A DNA stretch of 64,000 bases from Mycobacterium conspicuum (GCF_010730195.1 NZ_AP022613.1:1116001-1180000), one strand, 5' to 3'; shown: positions 1 to 10,669, counted from the stretch's first letter. Numbers and translations are program-made. The notes: generated from the letters alone by a model not told the origin.

Positions 1-108
1 TTCGCACACAACAGGCACGCCCGCCCATCTGTGGATGAACGGCCGACTGTGGATAAGGCGCCTCCGACGTGCCAGTATGAAAAAAGCCGATGCCGGGCAG
101 GTGTGCCG

Positions 109-1050
109 ATGATGGACAAGCCGACGGGACGCGTCGTCGCCCTGATCGTGCTGCTGATCGCCGCCGCCGCCGCCCTGCGCGGCTACCTTCCCGCCCAGGC
201 CCATGCGCCGCTCTCGTCCGCGGGTGGCAACCGGGCCGCAATGATGTTCGTGATCGCGGCCCTGGCCGGGACGCTCGCCCTGATGACCGTCGCGATCATC
301 GCGCGCCTGCGCGACCCGCGTGCGGTGGCGCCCACCACCTTCGATGTATCCGACATGCTCGGTGGCGGCCGGGGTCGGCCGAGCTGGCGGGTGCTGTTGA
401 TCGGGTTCGCGGTGATCGCGGCCTGGTTGGTGATCGCGATGCTGCTGGCGCACCTATTCGTGCCGCACGAGGTTGCGCCGGCGCCGCCGCCGTCCCAATC
501 GGCTACGACGGCGCCGCCGCATCCCACCGTCCCGGCGCCGACGCCCCACCCGCACAACGATCCCGGGGACATGATCGGAGTCCTGCTTGCGAGCGCGGTC
601 CCGCTGCTGCTGATCATCGTCGCGGCGGCGGTGATCAATACCAGGCGGCGGTTTGGCCGCCCGGCGCAGGGCATCAGCACCGGTGAGGGCGTCGCGGGGC
701 AGGCGCCCGCCCAACATCCGGAGTTACTTGTCCGCGCAGCGGAAGTCGGGCTCGCGGAAATTGCCGACCTCAGCCGCGAACCGCGGGAGGCGATCATCGC
801 CTGTTACGCGGCGATGGAACGTGAACTCGCCAACGTGCCGGGGGCGGCCCCCCAGGACTTCGATACGCCCACCGAGGTGCTGGCCCGTGCGGTGCATCGC
901 CATGCGCTGCATGCCGATAACGCCGTTCAGCTGGTGAACCTGTTCGAGGAGGCGCGGTTTAGCCCGCACGTCATGAACGAGGGACATCGTCAGGTGGCGG
1001 TGCGCGTGCTGCAACTTGTCCTCGACGAACTCGCGGTGAGCGTGCCATGA
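109..1050 (+). CDS. DUF4129-domain membrane protein (Rv3166c-like)
   Basis: Predicted 313-aa membrane protein. Hydrophobic segments lie near residues 7-25, 45-65, 92-115 and 155-178. A Pro/Thr/His-rich stretch follows the third segment, and the soluble C-terminal ~100 residues (EAIIACYAAMERELANV and on) look like DUF4129. I chose the first ATG of an ATG-ATG pair at 109; the frame is open back to position 31, but that extension has no signal-like or hydrophobic character. The next ORF overlaps by 4 nt (ATGA). DUF4129 proteins travel with MoxR ATPases and DUF58 proteins, as here, in predicted chaperone-like or envelope-maintenance systems. The exact function is unknown. Confidence 0.85.
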   Translation: MMDKPTGRVVALIVLLIAAAAALRGYLPAQAHAPLSSAGGNRAAMMFVIAALAGTLALMTVAIIARLRDPRAVAPTTFDVSDMLGGGRGRPSWRVLLIGFAVIAAWLVIAMLLAHLFVPHEVAPAPPPSQSATTAPPHPTVPAPTPHPHNDPGDMIGVLLASAVPLLLIIVAAAVINTRRRFGRPAQGISTGEGVAGQAPAQHPELLVRAAEVGLAEIADLSREPREAIIACYAAMERELANVPGAAPQDFDTPTEVLARAVHRHALHADNAVQLVNLFEEARFSPHVMNEGHRQVAVRVLQLVLDELAVSVP

Positions 1051-1529
1051 AAAGGCTTGTCGCGCTGGGTATTTCCCTCATCGTTGGCACCGAACTGTTG
1101 GCACTGATACTGCATGACCGACGCGTCGTGCTCGCGGCGTCGGGTGCCGCCGCGGCGTTGGTGCTGCTCAATATTCGTCGTTTCCTCGGACATGGGATGC
1201 AGTCCGCGGCCGAGCCGGACCCCGAAGATCTGGGGGATGCGCTGCGCCGCTGGCTGATCACCACCGAAACGACGATCCGGTGGTCCGACTCCACGCGGGC
1301 GGACTGGGACCGGCATCTGCGTCCCTTGCTGGCACGACGGTTCGAACTCGCCACCGGGCACGGGCAGGCCAAGGACCCGAAGACCTTTCATGCCAGCGGT
1401 CAAATGCTTTTCGGTCCCGAGCTATGGGATTGGGTCAACCCCAACAATGTTGCGCGCACCGGCGGCCACGAACCCGGTCCCGGGCGGGTGAAGTTCGAGG
1501 AAATCCTGCAAAGGTTGGAAGAGGTATGA
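1047..1529 (+). CDS. Small membrane protein of the moxR operon (Rv3165c-like)
   Basis: 160 aa. It starts with two adjacent N-terminal hydrophobic segments (residues ~5-22 and ~29-46) and continues as a soluble domain without a motif I recognise. The ATG overlaps the stop of the DUF4129 gene by 4 nt, which suggests translational coupling. moxR3 begins 19 bp downstream. Position and length match the conserved hypothetical that sits between the DUF4129 and MoxR genes in other mycobacteria. No catalytic function can be assigned. Confidence 0.8.
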   Translation: MKRLVALGISLIVGTELLALILHDRRVVLAASGAAAALVLLNIRRFLGHGMQSAAEPDPEDLGDALRRWLITTETTIRWSDSTRADWDRHLRPLLARRFELATGHGQAKDPKTFHASGQMLFGPELWDWVNPNNVARTGGHEPGPGRVKFEEILQRLEEV

Positions 1530-1548
1530 GCGGAGGGAACAGCCCGAG

Positions 1549-2517
<969 letters not shown>

Positions 2518-2526
2518 GGGTCCGGC

Positions 2527-3789
2527 GTGATCGAAACCCACGAAGCCGAGGTGCGTTGGAGCGCATCACCCCTGACCCGGACGTTGGCTACCTGCGTGGG
2601 CGTGGCGCTGGCCGTCGCGGTGATCGGTGCGCGGTGGCAACTAATCGCGTTCGCGGCTCCGCTGCTCGGCGTGCTGTGCTCGATCAGCTGGCAGCGCCCG
2701 GTACCCAAGATCCTGGTGCATGCGGAACCCGATTCGCAGCGATGCTTCGAAGGCGAACAGGTCAGGGTGAGGGTGTGGGTCACCCTGGCGGGCGAGGCGA
2801 GCGGCACGGCGGCGGTGCGGCTCGACATCGAGGTCGTCGAGGGAATGCAGATCGAACTTCTAAATACCCAACCCGGACCGGCCAAAGCCGTTGCGGTGGT
2901 GGCACACCGGTGGGGCCGATACCCAATCCGGGCGCGCACGGAAGTGACGGCACGCGGTGGGCTGCTGGCCGGGACGGCGACCGTCGACACGGCGACGGTG
3001 ATCGTGTTTCCGTTGACGCCGCCGCAGGCGACATCGCTGCCGCAGACCGAATTGCTCGACCGCCTGGGCGCCCATCTCACCCGGCATACCGGCCCGGGTG
3101 TCGAATACGCCGACATTCGGCCCTACGTGCCGGGCGATCAACTTCGGGCGGTGAACTGGCCGGTGAGCGCCCGCCGCGGCCGACTGCACGTGACGCAGCG
3201 GCTGACCGACCGGGCCGCCGACGTGATCGTGTTGATCGACACCTATCAGCAGCCCCCGGGACCGGCGACAGAGGCCACCGAACGGATCGTGCGGGGCGCC
3301 GCGCAGGTGGTGCAGACCGCGCTGCGCAACGGTGACCGTGCGGGCATGGTCGCCCTCGGCGGCAACCGGCCGCGATGGTTGGGCGCCGACATCGGGCAGC
3401 GCCAGTTCTATCGCGTGCTCGACACCGTGCTCGGCGCTGGTGATCAATTCGAAAGCACCACAGGAACACTGGCGCCACGCGCGGCCGTTCCCCCGGGAGC
3501 GATCGTCATCGCGTTCTCCACCCTGCTGGATACGGAGTTCGCACTGGCCCTGATCGACCTCCGCAAACGCGGTCACGTCGTGGTCGCCGTCGACATTCTC
3601 GACAGCTCCCCATTCGACGGCGAGCAGGATCCCCTGGTGGATCGGATGTGGGCGCTGCAGCGGTCGGCCATGTATCGCGACATGGCCACCATCGGGGTGG
3701 ACGTCATTTCCTGGCAGGGGGATCGCGGCTTGGAACAGTCGATGGGCGTGCTGCCCAACCGCGGCCGCCGGGTACGGGGACGCCGATAG
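2527..3789 (+). CDS. DUF58-domain protein (Rv3163c-like)
   Basis: 420 aa, GTG start 9 bp after moxR3. Two hydrophobic segments occupy residues ~20-60. The DUF58 core contains the hallmark stretch GVEYADIRPYVPGDQLRAVN near residues 190-210, followed by a VWA-like C-terminal half (DVIVLIDTYQQ and on). DUF58 proteins are the usual partners of MoxR ATPases, and the VWA-like fold suggests a metal-dependent protein-binding role at the membrane. The next gene follows after a 1-nt gap, so all five genes probably form one transcript. Confidence 0.88.
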   Translation: MIETHEAEVRWSASPLTRTLATCVGVALAVAVIGARWQLIAFAAPLLGVLCSISWQRPVPKILVHAEPDSQRCFEGEQVRVRVWVTLAGEASGTAAVRLDIEVVEGMQIELLNTQPGPAKAVAVVAHRWGRYPIRARTEVTARGGLLAGTATVDTATVIVFPLTPPQATSLPQTELLDRLGAHLTRHTGPGVEYADIRPYVPGDQLRAVNWPVSARRGRLHVTQRLTDRAADVIVLIDTYQQPPGPATEATERIVRGAAQVVQTALRNGDRAGMVALGGNRPRWLGADIGQRQFYRVLDTVLGAGDQFESTTGTLAPRAAVPPGAIVIAFSTLLDTEFALALIDLRKRGHVVVAVDILDSSPFDGEQDPLVDRMWALQRSAMYRDMATIGVDVISWQGDRGLEQSMGVLPNRGRRVRGRR

Positions 3790-3790
3790 C

Positions 3791-4228
3791 ATGGCAGCGC
3801 TCGGTCGACTCGGAAACCGGTTTCTCGCAACGGTATTCGGATTCGCCATGGTGGGCTCGGCCGCCGTCGGAACACATGGACCGGCGGTGGCCGCCGCCGG
3901 GGTCGCTGCGGTCGCGGTGGGCGTGGGCATCGCCCTCAGGCCGATCGCGACGCTTGCCGTGCTGCTGTCGGTATTCACCATCGTGCTGGCCGACCCGTCG
4001 CATCTGCTCGCGGCCCTCTCGGGGCTGTGCGCGGCCGGCTACCTGGTGTCCCAATATGCCCATACTGTAATCGCCGACTGGCCAACGATTCTCGCGGCCG
4101 TCGGGTTCGGTTTCGCCGGTCTGGTCGCGACCTCGTTCCCGCTGCAGCTGCCGTGGCTGCCGTTGGCGGCCCCGCTGGCCGTCGTGGCGATCTACGTCGT
4201 GGCCACCCGCCCGTTCGTGGGTCGCTGA
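3791..4228 (+). CDS. Small polytopic membrane protein (Rv3162c-like)
   Basis: 145 aa, almost entirely hydrophobic, with about four predicted membrane helices (residues ~12-32, 34-62, 66-85 and 95-140). The ATG follows the DUF58 stop by 1 nt. It is the last gene of the moxR operon and ends about 230 bp before a strong hairpin. No enzymatic motif is visible; only a membrane role as a fifth component of the moxR cluster can be inferred, from conserved gene order. Confidence 0.8.
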   Translation: MAALGRLGNRFLATVFGFAMVGSAAVGTHGPAVAAAGVAAVAVGVGIALRPIATLAVLLSVFTIVLADPSHLLAALSGLCAAGYLVSQYAHTVIADWPTILAAVGFGFAGLVATSFPLQLPWLPLAAPLAVVAIYVVATRPFVGR

Positions 4229-4457
4229 ATTCCAAACTTCGTTGTAAAAAAATCGATTCATGCCACGCGAAGCGATCAGCTGTGGCTAGACTCCGAATCT
4301 GCGGGGTGATGGCGTTTCGGGCACGCACGGTCCCGGGGGAAAAGTATGTGTCGTGTCGATTTGTCATGCCTAGGGGAGGGACGCTCCGTCAGAAGTTCCC
4401 ACGAGGCCGACATCGTACAGGCATCGTCGAATTCTCCTGAACCGCCCACAGATTCGG
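4229..4457. other. Intergenic stretch between converging operons
   Basis: Together with the hairpin at 4458-4490, this makes up the ~300 bp between the last moxR-operon gene and the nuoN stop. A 62-codon frame (4346-4534, +) opens here, but it runs through the terminator stem and into nuoN and resembles nothing I recognise. I see no supported gene. Confidence 0.5.
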
Positions 4458-4490
4458 CGTCGGCGGCTGTTGCCCGAACAGCCGCCGACG
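4458..4490. terminator. Bidirectional hairpin between moxR operon and nuoN
   Basis: A perfect 14-bp stem (CGTCGGCGGCTGTT with its complement) closes a 5-nt loop. It lies between two converging operons and would fold equally well from either strand. It has no long T-tract, which is common for mycobacterial terminators, so termination is inferred from stem strength and position. Confidence 0.75.
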
Positions 4491-4530
4491 TCGTCCACTT
4501 CATGAGCGCGGGCCGCGAACCGCGGCTGGT

Positions 4531-6111
4531 CTAATGCAGCAGCTGGGCGGCGTGGTCGGCCAGGTCGAGCACCGGCTGCGGCAGGATGCCCAGCTCCAGG
4601 GTGACCACGGCGCACACCGCGATGGCGGTCTTGCTCAGCGTGCTGGGCGCCACCACCTGAGGTGTGGCGTCGGATGCCTCGTTGAAGAACATCGACACGA
4701 TCACCCGCACGTAGAAGTAGGCCGCCACCGCGCTGGAGATCACACCGATGATGACCAGTGGCACCGCGCCGCCCTGCGCGGCGGCCTTGAACACGGAGAA
4801 CTTGCTGATGAATCCACTGGTCAGCGGGATGCCGGCAAAAGCCAGCAGAAACATCGAAAGCATCACGCCCACAATGGGAGAGCGTTGACCGAGCCCGGCC
4901 CAGTGGGACAGGGTGGCGTCCTCCTCACCGTCGGTGTTGCGGACCAGGCCGACGATGGCGAACGCGCCGACCGTGCTGAAGCTGTAGGCGACCAGGTAGA
5001 ACAGCGTCGCCGCCAGGCCCGCCGCGTTGTCGGCGATGACACCGGTGAGGATGAAGCCCACGTGGGCGACCGAAGAATACGCCAGCATCCGCTTGACGTC
5101 GGTCTGATTGACCGCGGTGATGGTGCCGACCGCCATGGTCAGGATCGCGATCGCCCACAGCACCGGTCGCCATTGCTCATGCAGCGGCGGCAGCGCGACG
5201 TAGACCACGCGCAGCAGTGCCCCGAACGCCGCGACCTTGGTGGCCGCCGCCATGAAGCCGGTGACCGGCGTCGGTGCGCCCTGATAGACGTCGGGAATCC
5301 AGGAGTGGAACGGCACCGCGCCGACCTTGAACAGCAGTCCGACCGACAGCAGCGCCACGCCGACCAACGCCATCGAGGTGTCGCCGTGCGCAGCCAACGC
5401 ATCCCGGACACCGGTCAGGGTCAGCGTCCCGGTCGCGCCGTACAGCAACGCGACGCCGTAAAGGAAGAACGCCGACGAGAACGCGCCCAGCAGAAAGTAT
5501 TTCATCGCCGATTCCTGCGACAGCAGCCTGCGATGCCGGGCCAGCCCGCACATCAGATAGAGCGGAAGCGACAGGACCTCCAGCGCGACGAACATCGTCA
5601 ACAGGTCGTTGGATGCGGGGAAAACCATCATCCCGCCGACGGACAGCATGGCCAGCGGGAAGAGCTCGGTCTGCGCCGCTCCCGCCCGCTGCGCCTCGCG
5701 TTCGGCGTCGCTGTCGGGCACCGCGGAGGCCTGCGGGGTAAACGAATCCAATCCCCCCGAACTGGCCACGGCCGCAGCGACTTTGGCGTTGGCGGTGTGC
5801 GTGCGCTCGGCCATGAAGATGACGGCCATGACGGTGACCAGCAGCAGGGTTCCCTGCAGGAACAGGGCAGGTCGATCGATGGCCACGGCGCCCAGCACCG
5901 CTTGACGACCCGAAGCGGGAAGCGCCCGCCAGACCTCGATGACCGCGATGAACGCCGCGATCGATCCGCCCAACGCCAGGCTGACCTGCGCGCCGTAGCG
6001 GGCGGAACGCGGCACGAAGGCCTCGACCAGCACGCCCACCACCGCGACGGAAAAGACGATCAGGATGGGGCACAGCAGGAAGTACTCGACGCTCGGGGTC
6101 GGCAGGGTCAT
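4531..6111 (-). CDS. nuoN: NADH-quinone oxidoreductase subunit N
   Basis: 526-aa antiporter-like membrane subunit of the proton-pumping arm of complex I. About 14 hydrophobic segments are visible, with the conserved proton-channel core around GLLFKVGAVPFHSWIPDVYQGAPTPVTGF (residues ~255-285) and a typical AYSSVAHVGF segment near 340. The ATG overlaps the nuoM stop by 4 nt. It is the last gene of the operon and ends 40 bp from the hairpin at 4458-4490. A polar insertion after ~residue 110 (rich in Ala, Asp, Glu) is typical of the mycobacterial subunit. Confidence 0.97.
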   Translation of the reverse strand: MTLPTPSVEYFLLCPILIVFSVAVVGVLVEAFVPRSARYGAQVSLALGGSIAAFIAVIEVWRALPASGRQAVLGAVAIDRPALFLQGTLLLVTVMAVIFMAERTHTANAKVAAAVASSGGLDSFTPQASAVPDSDAEREAQRAGAAQTELFPLAMLSVGGMMVFPASNDLLTMFVALEVLSLPLYLMCGLARHRRLLSQESAMKYFLLGAFSSAFFLYGVALLYGATGTLTLTGVRDALAAHGDTSMALVGVALLSVGLLFKVGAVPFHSWIPDVYQGAPTPVTGFMAAATKVAAFGALLRVVYVALPPLHEQWRPVLWAIAILTMAVGTITAVNQTDVKRMLAYSSVAHVGFILTGVIADNAAGLAATLFYLVAYSFSTVGAFAIVGLVRNTDGEEDATLSHWAGLGQRSPIVGVMLSMFLLAFAGIPLTSGFISKFSVFKAAAQGGAVPLVIIGVISSAVAAYFYVRVIVSMFFNEASDATPQVVAPSTLSKTAIAVCAVVTLELGILPQPVLDLADHAAQLLH

Positions 6112-7688
6112 CGGTGCGGTCCTTCGGCTGTCCGGGGAATTCCGACCGGTACCCGTGGCGCGGGATCATGCTGGCCGGTGGTAGTCATGGTGTGGTCCAC
6201 CGCGGGGTTGATGACCTCCAGCAGCGGTTTGGGGTAGACGCCCAGAATCAACAACAGCGCGATAAGCGGCGCCACCACAATCAATTCGCGTGCCTTCAGG
6301 TCGACGATGCCCTCACTGCGCTTGGCCACTGGGCCGGTCATCATCCGCTGGTAGAGCCACAGCATGTAGATCGCCGCGAGCACCAGAGCGGTGGCACCGA
6401 ACGCCGCGGCCAACCAGTAGCGGTTGAAAGTGCCCAGCAGGACCAGGAATTCGCTGACGAAGGGCGCGAGGCCGGGCAGCGAGAGCGTCGCCATCGACGA
6501 GACCAGGAAGGTGCCCGCCAGGATGGGCGCCACCTTTTGCACGCCGCCGTAGTCGGCGATGGACCGGCTGCCGCCCCGGGCGATCAGGAATCCCGCGATC
6601 AGGAAGACGGCCGCCGTGGACAGGCCGTGGTTGAGCATGTAGAGCGTCGAACCGCTTTGGCCCTGCGTGGTCATCACGAAGATGCCCGCGATGATGAACC
6701 CGAAGTGCGAGATCGAGGTGTAGGCGATCAGGCGCATCATGTCGGTCTGGCCGATCGCCACGATCGCGCCGTAGATCACGCCGATGATCGCCAGCGTCAC
6801 GATCAGCGGGCGGAAATACGTTGAGGCGTCGGGAAACAGCTGCAGGCAATAGCGCAGCATGCCGAAGGTGCCGACCTTGTCCATCACCGCGGTGATCAAC
6901 ACCGCGGTCGCCGGGGTCGCCTCGACGCACGCGTCGGGTAGCCAGCGGTGCAGCGGCCACAGCGGAGCCTTGATCGCGAACGCGAACATGAAGCCCAAGA
7001 ACAGCGCCTTGAACACCGCGGGGTCCACACCGGCGAACCGGCCCGTCGCGATGCCGGTCACAATTTCGCGGAAGTCGAACGTGCCCGAGCCGTGCTGTGC
7101 CGTCACCACGTACAGCCCGATCACCGCGGCCAGCATGATCAGGCCGCCGAACAGGTTGTACAGCAGGAACTTCACCGCGGCGCGAGACCGGCGCGAGCCC
7201 TTGCCGAAGCCGCCGATGAGGAAGTACATCGGGATCAGCATGGCCTCGAAGAACACGTAGAACAGCAGCACGTCCAGCGCGATCACCGAGATCAGCACCA
7301 TCGACTCGATGGCCAGCGTCAAGGCCACGTAGGCCTGCACGCCCCGGTTGTCGCGTTCGCCGCCGTCGTTCCAGCCGGCCACCAGCAGCAGCGGGATCAG
7401 CACGGCGGTCAGCAGCACCAGGATCACCGCGATGCCGTCCACGCCCAGCGTGTAGCCGGCGCCGAAAGCCGGTATCCACCGGTGGGATTCGACGAATTGG
7501 TAGGTGGCGCCGTGTTTGTCGAAGCCGACCGTGACGGCGATCGCCACCGCGAGCGTCAGCACGCTGGCCACCAGACCGGTCCACTTGGCCAGCTGCCGCT
7601 GCGACGGGGGCAGCAGGATGATCAGCAGCGACGCGGCCAACGGCACCAGCCACAGCACGCTGAGCCAGGGCAGGTGGGAATTCACCAC
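6108..7688 (-). CDS. nuoM: NADH-quinone oxidoreductase subunit M
   Basis: 526-aa antiporter-like membrane subunit of complex I. The conserved core reads IKAPLWPLHRWLPDACVEATP (residues ~230-250), followed by the MDKVGTFGMLRYCL segment. Two consecutive GTG codons could start the protein; the first overlaps the nuoL stop by 7 nt. It is translationally coupled to nuoN through an ATGA overlap. It acts in the cytoplasmic membrane, pumping protons during NADH:menaquinone electron transfer. Confidence 0.97.
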   Translation of the reverse strand: MVNSHLPWLSVLWLVPLAASLLIILLPPSQRQLAKWTGLVASVLTLAVAIAVTVGFDKHGATYQFVESHRWIPAFGAGYTLGVDGIAVILVLLTAVLIPLLLVAGWNDGGERDNRGVQAYVALTLAIESMVLISVIALDVLLFYVFFEAMLIPMYFLIGGFGKGSRRSRAAVKFLLYNLFGGLIMLAAVIGLYVVTAQHGSGTFDFREIVTGIATGRFAGVDPAVFKALFLGFMFAFAIKAPLWPLHRWLPDACVEATPATAVLITAVMDKVGTFGMLRYCLQLFPDASTYFRPLIVTLAIIGVIYGAIVAIGQTDMMRLIAYTSISHFGFIIAGIFVMTTQGQSGSTLYMLNHGLSTAAVFLIAGFLIARGGSRSIADYGGVQKVAPILAGTFLVSSMATLSLPGLAPFVSEFLVLLGTFNRYWLAAAFGATALVLAAIYMLWLYQRMMTGPVAKRSEGIVDLKARELIVVAPLIALLLILGVYPKPLLEVINPAVDHTMTTTGQHDPAPRVPVGIPRTAEGPHR

Positions 7689-9571
7689 AGCTTCACCGCC
7701 AGGATCGCGGCGGCCACCAGGGCCGCACCGGTCAGCATGGACAGCGCATAGTTGCGCACGAAGCCGGTTTCCATCTCCCGCAGCCGATTCGAGGTCCGGC
7801 TCACCAGCGCTGCCAGCGCGTTGACCGAGCCGTCCACCCCGGCGTTGTCGACTTCGACCAGCGCGTCGGTCAGTTCGGCGCCCGAGCGCATGAACACCTC
7901 CTCGTTGAAGGCATCGCCGTACAGGTCGTTGCGGGCCGCCGTCGTCAGCACCGAGACCCGAACCGGGGCCACGCTTGGGATTTCCGCCTTGCCGCCGTAC
8001 ATCCGGTAGGCCACCAGGACGCCGACGGCGACGACAGCCAGGGCCACGGCGCTGACCGCCCCCGCAGGGATGCCGTGAGCCGCTTCCTCCCGAACTCCGA
8101 CGACGGGCTCGAGCCAGCGTGGCAGGGAGTCACCGAAGGTGAACAGGAAGCCGGAGAACACCGAACCGAAGGCCAGCAGGATCATCGGCCAGGTCATCAG
8201 GGCGGGTGCCTCGTGCGGGTGACTGCCCGGGGCCCAACGCTTTTCGCCGAAGAAGGTCATCAGCATCACCCGCGTCATGTAGAACGCGGTGATGCCCGCA
8301 CCCAGCAGCGCGGCGCCGCCCAGCACGTAACCTTGGGTGCCGCCGGAGCCCAGCGCCGCCTCGATGATGGCGTCCTTGGAGAAGAAGCCGGCGAACGGCC
8401 ACACCCCGATGATCGCCAGGTAGCCGAGCCCGAACGTGACGAACGTGATCGGCAGGGCCTTGCGCAGTCCGCCGTAGCGGCGCATGTTCTGCTCTTCGTG
8501 CATGGCGTGGATGATCGAGCCGGACCCGAGGAACAGCCCGGCCTTGAAGAAGCCGTGCGTCAACAGGTGCATGATCGCGAACGCGTAGCCGGCCGGGCCC
8601 AACCCGGCGGCCAGCACCATGTAGCCGATCTGGCTCATGGTCGACGCCGCCAGTGCGCGTTTGATGTCGTCCTTGGCGCAGCCGATGAACGCCCCGAACA
8701 GCAGCGTGACGGCGCCGACGATGACCACGCCCAGTCGCGCATCGGGCGACAGGTTGTAGAGCGAGTTGGAGCGCACGATCAGATAGACGCCGGCGGTCAC
8801 CATGGTGGCGGCGTGGATCAGGGCGGACACCGGCGTGGGGCCCTCCATGGCGTCACCCAGCCAGGCCTGCAGTGGGACCTGCGCGGACTTGGCGCACGCG
8901 CCCATCAGCAGCAGCAACCCGATCGCGGTCAGGGCACCCTGGTCGGCGCCGGGTGCGGCGGAAAACACCCCGGAGTAGGACAGCGTGCCGAAGTTGGCGA
9001 ACATGACGAACATGCCGACGGCGAGGCCCGCGTCGCCGACGCGGTTCATCACGAAGGCCTTCTTGGCGGCCGTCGCCGCCGTCGGCTTGTGATACCAGAA
9101 ACCGATCAGCAGGTAGGAGGCCAGGCCGACGCCCTCCCAACCGACGTAGAGCACCAGGTAGTTGTCGGCGAGCACCAACAGCAGCATCGAGGCCAGGAAC
9201 AGGTTGAGGTAGCCGAAAAAGCGGCGCCGGTCGGTGTCTTCGGCCATGTAGGCGACCGAGTAGATGTGGATGAGCGACCCGACGCCGGAGATCAACAGCA
9301 CGAAGCAGATCGACAGTTGGTCGATCTGCAAGCCGAAGTCGACCTGTAGCTGGTTGACCGGCACCCAGCTGAACAAGGTCTGGTGGATGGTGCGGTCGCC
9401 GCCGCTGCGGCCGAGCAGGTCGGACAGCAGTGCGGCGCCCACCCCGAACGCCCCCAGCGCGGCGGCACAACCCAGCCAATGACCCCATGGGTCGGTGCGC
9501 CGGCCGCCGAACAGCAAGATGGCGGCACCCGCCAGTGGCAGCGCGACCAATAGCCAGCTGTATTGAGTCAT
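7682..9571 (-). CDS. nuoL: NADH-quinone oxidoreductase subunit L
   Basis: 629-aa distal antiporter-like subunit of complex I. It has the expected core (SAQVPLQAWLGDAMEGPTPVSALIHAATMVTAG near residues 235-267) and the long C-terminal amphipathic region that braces the membrane arm. I set the start at the ATG giving MTQYSWLLVALPL; the open frame upstream runs into nuoK and has no counterpart in the family. The gap to nuoK is 10 bp and the overlap with nuoM is 7 nt. Confidence 0.97.
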   Translation of the reverse strand: MTQYSWLLVALPLAGAAILLFGGRRTDPWGHWLGCAAALGAFGVGAALLSDLLGRSGGDRTIHQTLFSWVPVNQLQVDFGLQIDQLSICFVLLISGVGSLIHIYSVAYMAEDTDRRRFFGYLNLFLASMLLLVLADNYLVLYVGWEGVGLASYLLIGFWYHKPTAATAAKKAFVMNRVGDAGLAVGMFVMFANFGTLSYSGVFSAAPGADQGALTAIGLLLLMGACAKSAQVPLQAWLGDAMEGPTPVSALIHAATMVTAGVYLIVRSNSLYNLSPDARLGVVIVGAVTLLFGAFIGCAKDDIKRALAASTMSQIGYMVLAAGLGPAGYAFAIMHLLTHGFFKAGLFLGSGSIIHAMHEEQNMRRYGGLRKALPITFVTFGLGYLAIIGVWPFAGFFSKDAIIEAALGSGGTQGYVLGGAALLGAGITAFYMTRVMLMTFFGEKRWAPGSHPHEAPALMTWPMILLAFGSVFSGFLFTFGDSLPRWLEPVVGVREEAAHGIPAGAVSAVALAVVAVGVLVAYRMYGGKAEIPSVAPVRVSVLTTAARNDLYGDAFNEEVFMRSGAELTDALVEVDNAGVDGSVNALAALVSRTSNRLREMETGFVRNYALSMLTGAALVAAAILAVKLW

Positions 9572-9581
9572 GTTGGCGTTT

Positions 9582-9881
9582 CTAGCCTTTGAGTAGATTC
9601 GCGTCGTCGACGGACGCCGATTTGCGGGCACGGAAAATCGTCATGATGATGGCCAGGCCGATGACGACCTCGCACGCGGCCACCACCATGGTGAAGAACG
9701 CGATCATCTGGCCGTCCAGGTGGCCGTGCAGGCGCGCGAAGGTGACGAAGGCCAGGTTGACGGCGTTGAGCATCAGCTCGACGCACATGAACATGACGAT
9801 GGCGTTGCGCCGCAACAGCACGCCGGCGGCCCCGATGGTGAACAGCAGGGCCGAAAGGTACAGGTAATTGGCCGGATTCAT
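9582..9881 (-). CDS. nuoK: NADH-quinone oxidoreductase subunit K
   Basis: 99-aa subunit with three membrane helices. The conserved acidic residues lie in FMCVELMLNAVNL and AACEVVIGLAI, the glutamates used in proton translocation in this family. It starts 4 nt inside the end of nuoJ. Length and order are standard for actinobacterial nuo operons. Confidence 0.97.
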   Translation of the reverse strand: MNPANYLYLSALLFTIGAAGVLLRRNAIVMFMCVELMLNAVNLAFVTFARLHGHLDGQMIAFFTMVVAACEVVIGLAIIMTIFRARKSASVDDANLLKG

Positions 9882-10669
9882 GACTCGCCGCTTTCGAGTG
9901 CTCCTGAGACAGGCTGGGGGGAGGGGAGTGCCTTGCCGTCGGAGCCGCGGCTGCGCAGAATCCGCGACACCGACACCTGCGAGTAGGACCCGTCGGGCAG
10001 CATCGCCGCCACGTCGACCGCGTTGTGGCGGGCATAGACACCCGGGCTGGGCAACGGGGTCGGATGGCCGCCCGGGCGGAAGCGCTCCTCGGACAGCTCC
10101 CGCTGCGTCTTGCGGCGCTCAAAGCGTTCCCGATGGGCCAGCACCATCGCTCCGACGGCGGCGGTGATCAGCAGCGCGCTGGTCAACTCGAACGCCCACA
10201 GGTACCGAGAGAAGATCAGGGCCGCCAAACCCTCGACGTTGCCGTTGGAGTTGGCGTTGGTCAGCCCGACGAAGCCTCCGGTCGCCGCGTTGCCGATGGC
10301 GGCGATCAGCAGGATGCCGAAGCCGATGCCGGTGATCACCGCGGCGGCCCGCTGGCCGCGCAGCGTTTCCTTCAGCGACTCCGCCGAATCCACGCCGATC
10401 AGCATCAGCACGAACAAGAACAGCATCATCACCGCGCCGGTGTACACCACGACCTGAACGACACCCAAGAACACCGCGTCCTCGATCATGTAGAACACCG
10501 CGAGGATGATCATCGTCATCGCCAGGAACATCGCCGAGTACACGGCGTTGACCGCCAGCACCACACCGATCGCGCCGATCACCGCCAGCGTGCCCAGCAG
10601 CCAGAACGTGGTTGCCTCACCCGTGGAGGTGCGCACGATGGCATCCGAGGCCAGACTGATCACGGTCAC
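9878..10669 (-). CDS. nuoJ: NADH-quinone oxidoreductase subunit J
   Basis: 263-aa membrane subunit with five predicted helices in the first ~195 residues, including VFLGVVQVVVYTGAVMMLFLFVLML, which contains the family's pi-bulge helix. The C-terminus (~70 residues, Arg/Ser/Pro-rich) is soluble and longer than in Escherichia coli, as is usual in mycobacteria. A GTG start overlaps the nuoI stop (GTGA). Confidence 0.96.
   Translation of the reverse strand: MTVISLASDAIVRTSTGEATTFWLLGTLAVIGAIGVVLAVNAVYSAMFLAMTMIILAVFYMIEDAVFLGVVQVVVYTGAVMMLFLFVLMLIGVDSAESLKETLRGQRAAAVITGIGFGILLIAAIGNAATGGFVGLTNANSNGNVEGLAALIFSRYLWAFELTSALLITAAVGAMVLAHRERFERRKTQRELSEERFRPGGHPTPLPSPGVYARHNAVDVAAMLPDGSYSQVSVSRILRSRGSDGKALPSPQPVSGALESGES

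Noticed and set aside
4346..4534. A 62-codon + strand frame between the moxR operon and nuoN
   Set aside because: It spans the perfect terminator hairpin and overlaps the nuoN end; the peptide resembles nothing known.
4534..6237. A 567-codon open frame on the + strand opposite nuoN and nuoM
   Set aside because: It is the GC-rich antisense frame of two clear complex I genes; its translation is Arg/Gln/His/Asp-rich and low in hydrophobic residues, with no motif.
8075..9349. Long + strand frames opposite nuoL (and similar ones opposite nuoH, nuoG and norB)
   Set aside because: Same signature of antisense frames in high-GC DNA: very high Gln/Arg/His content and no ribosome-binding site or homology.
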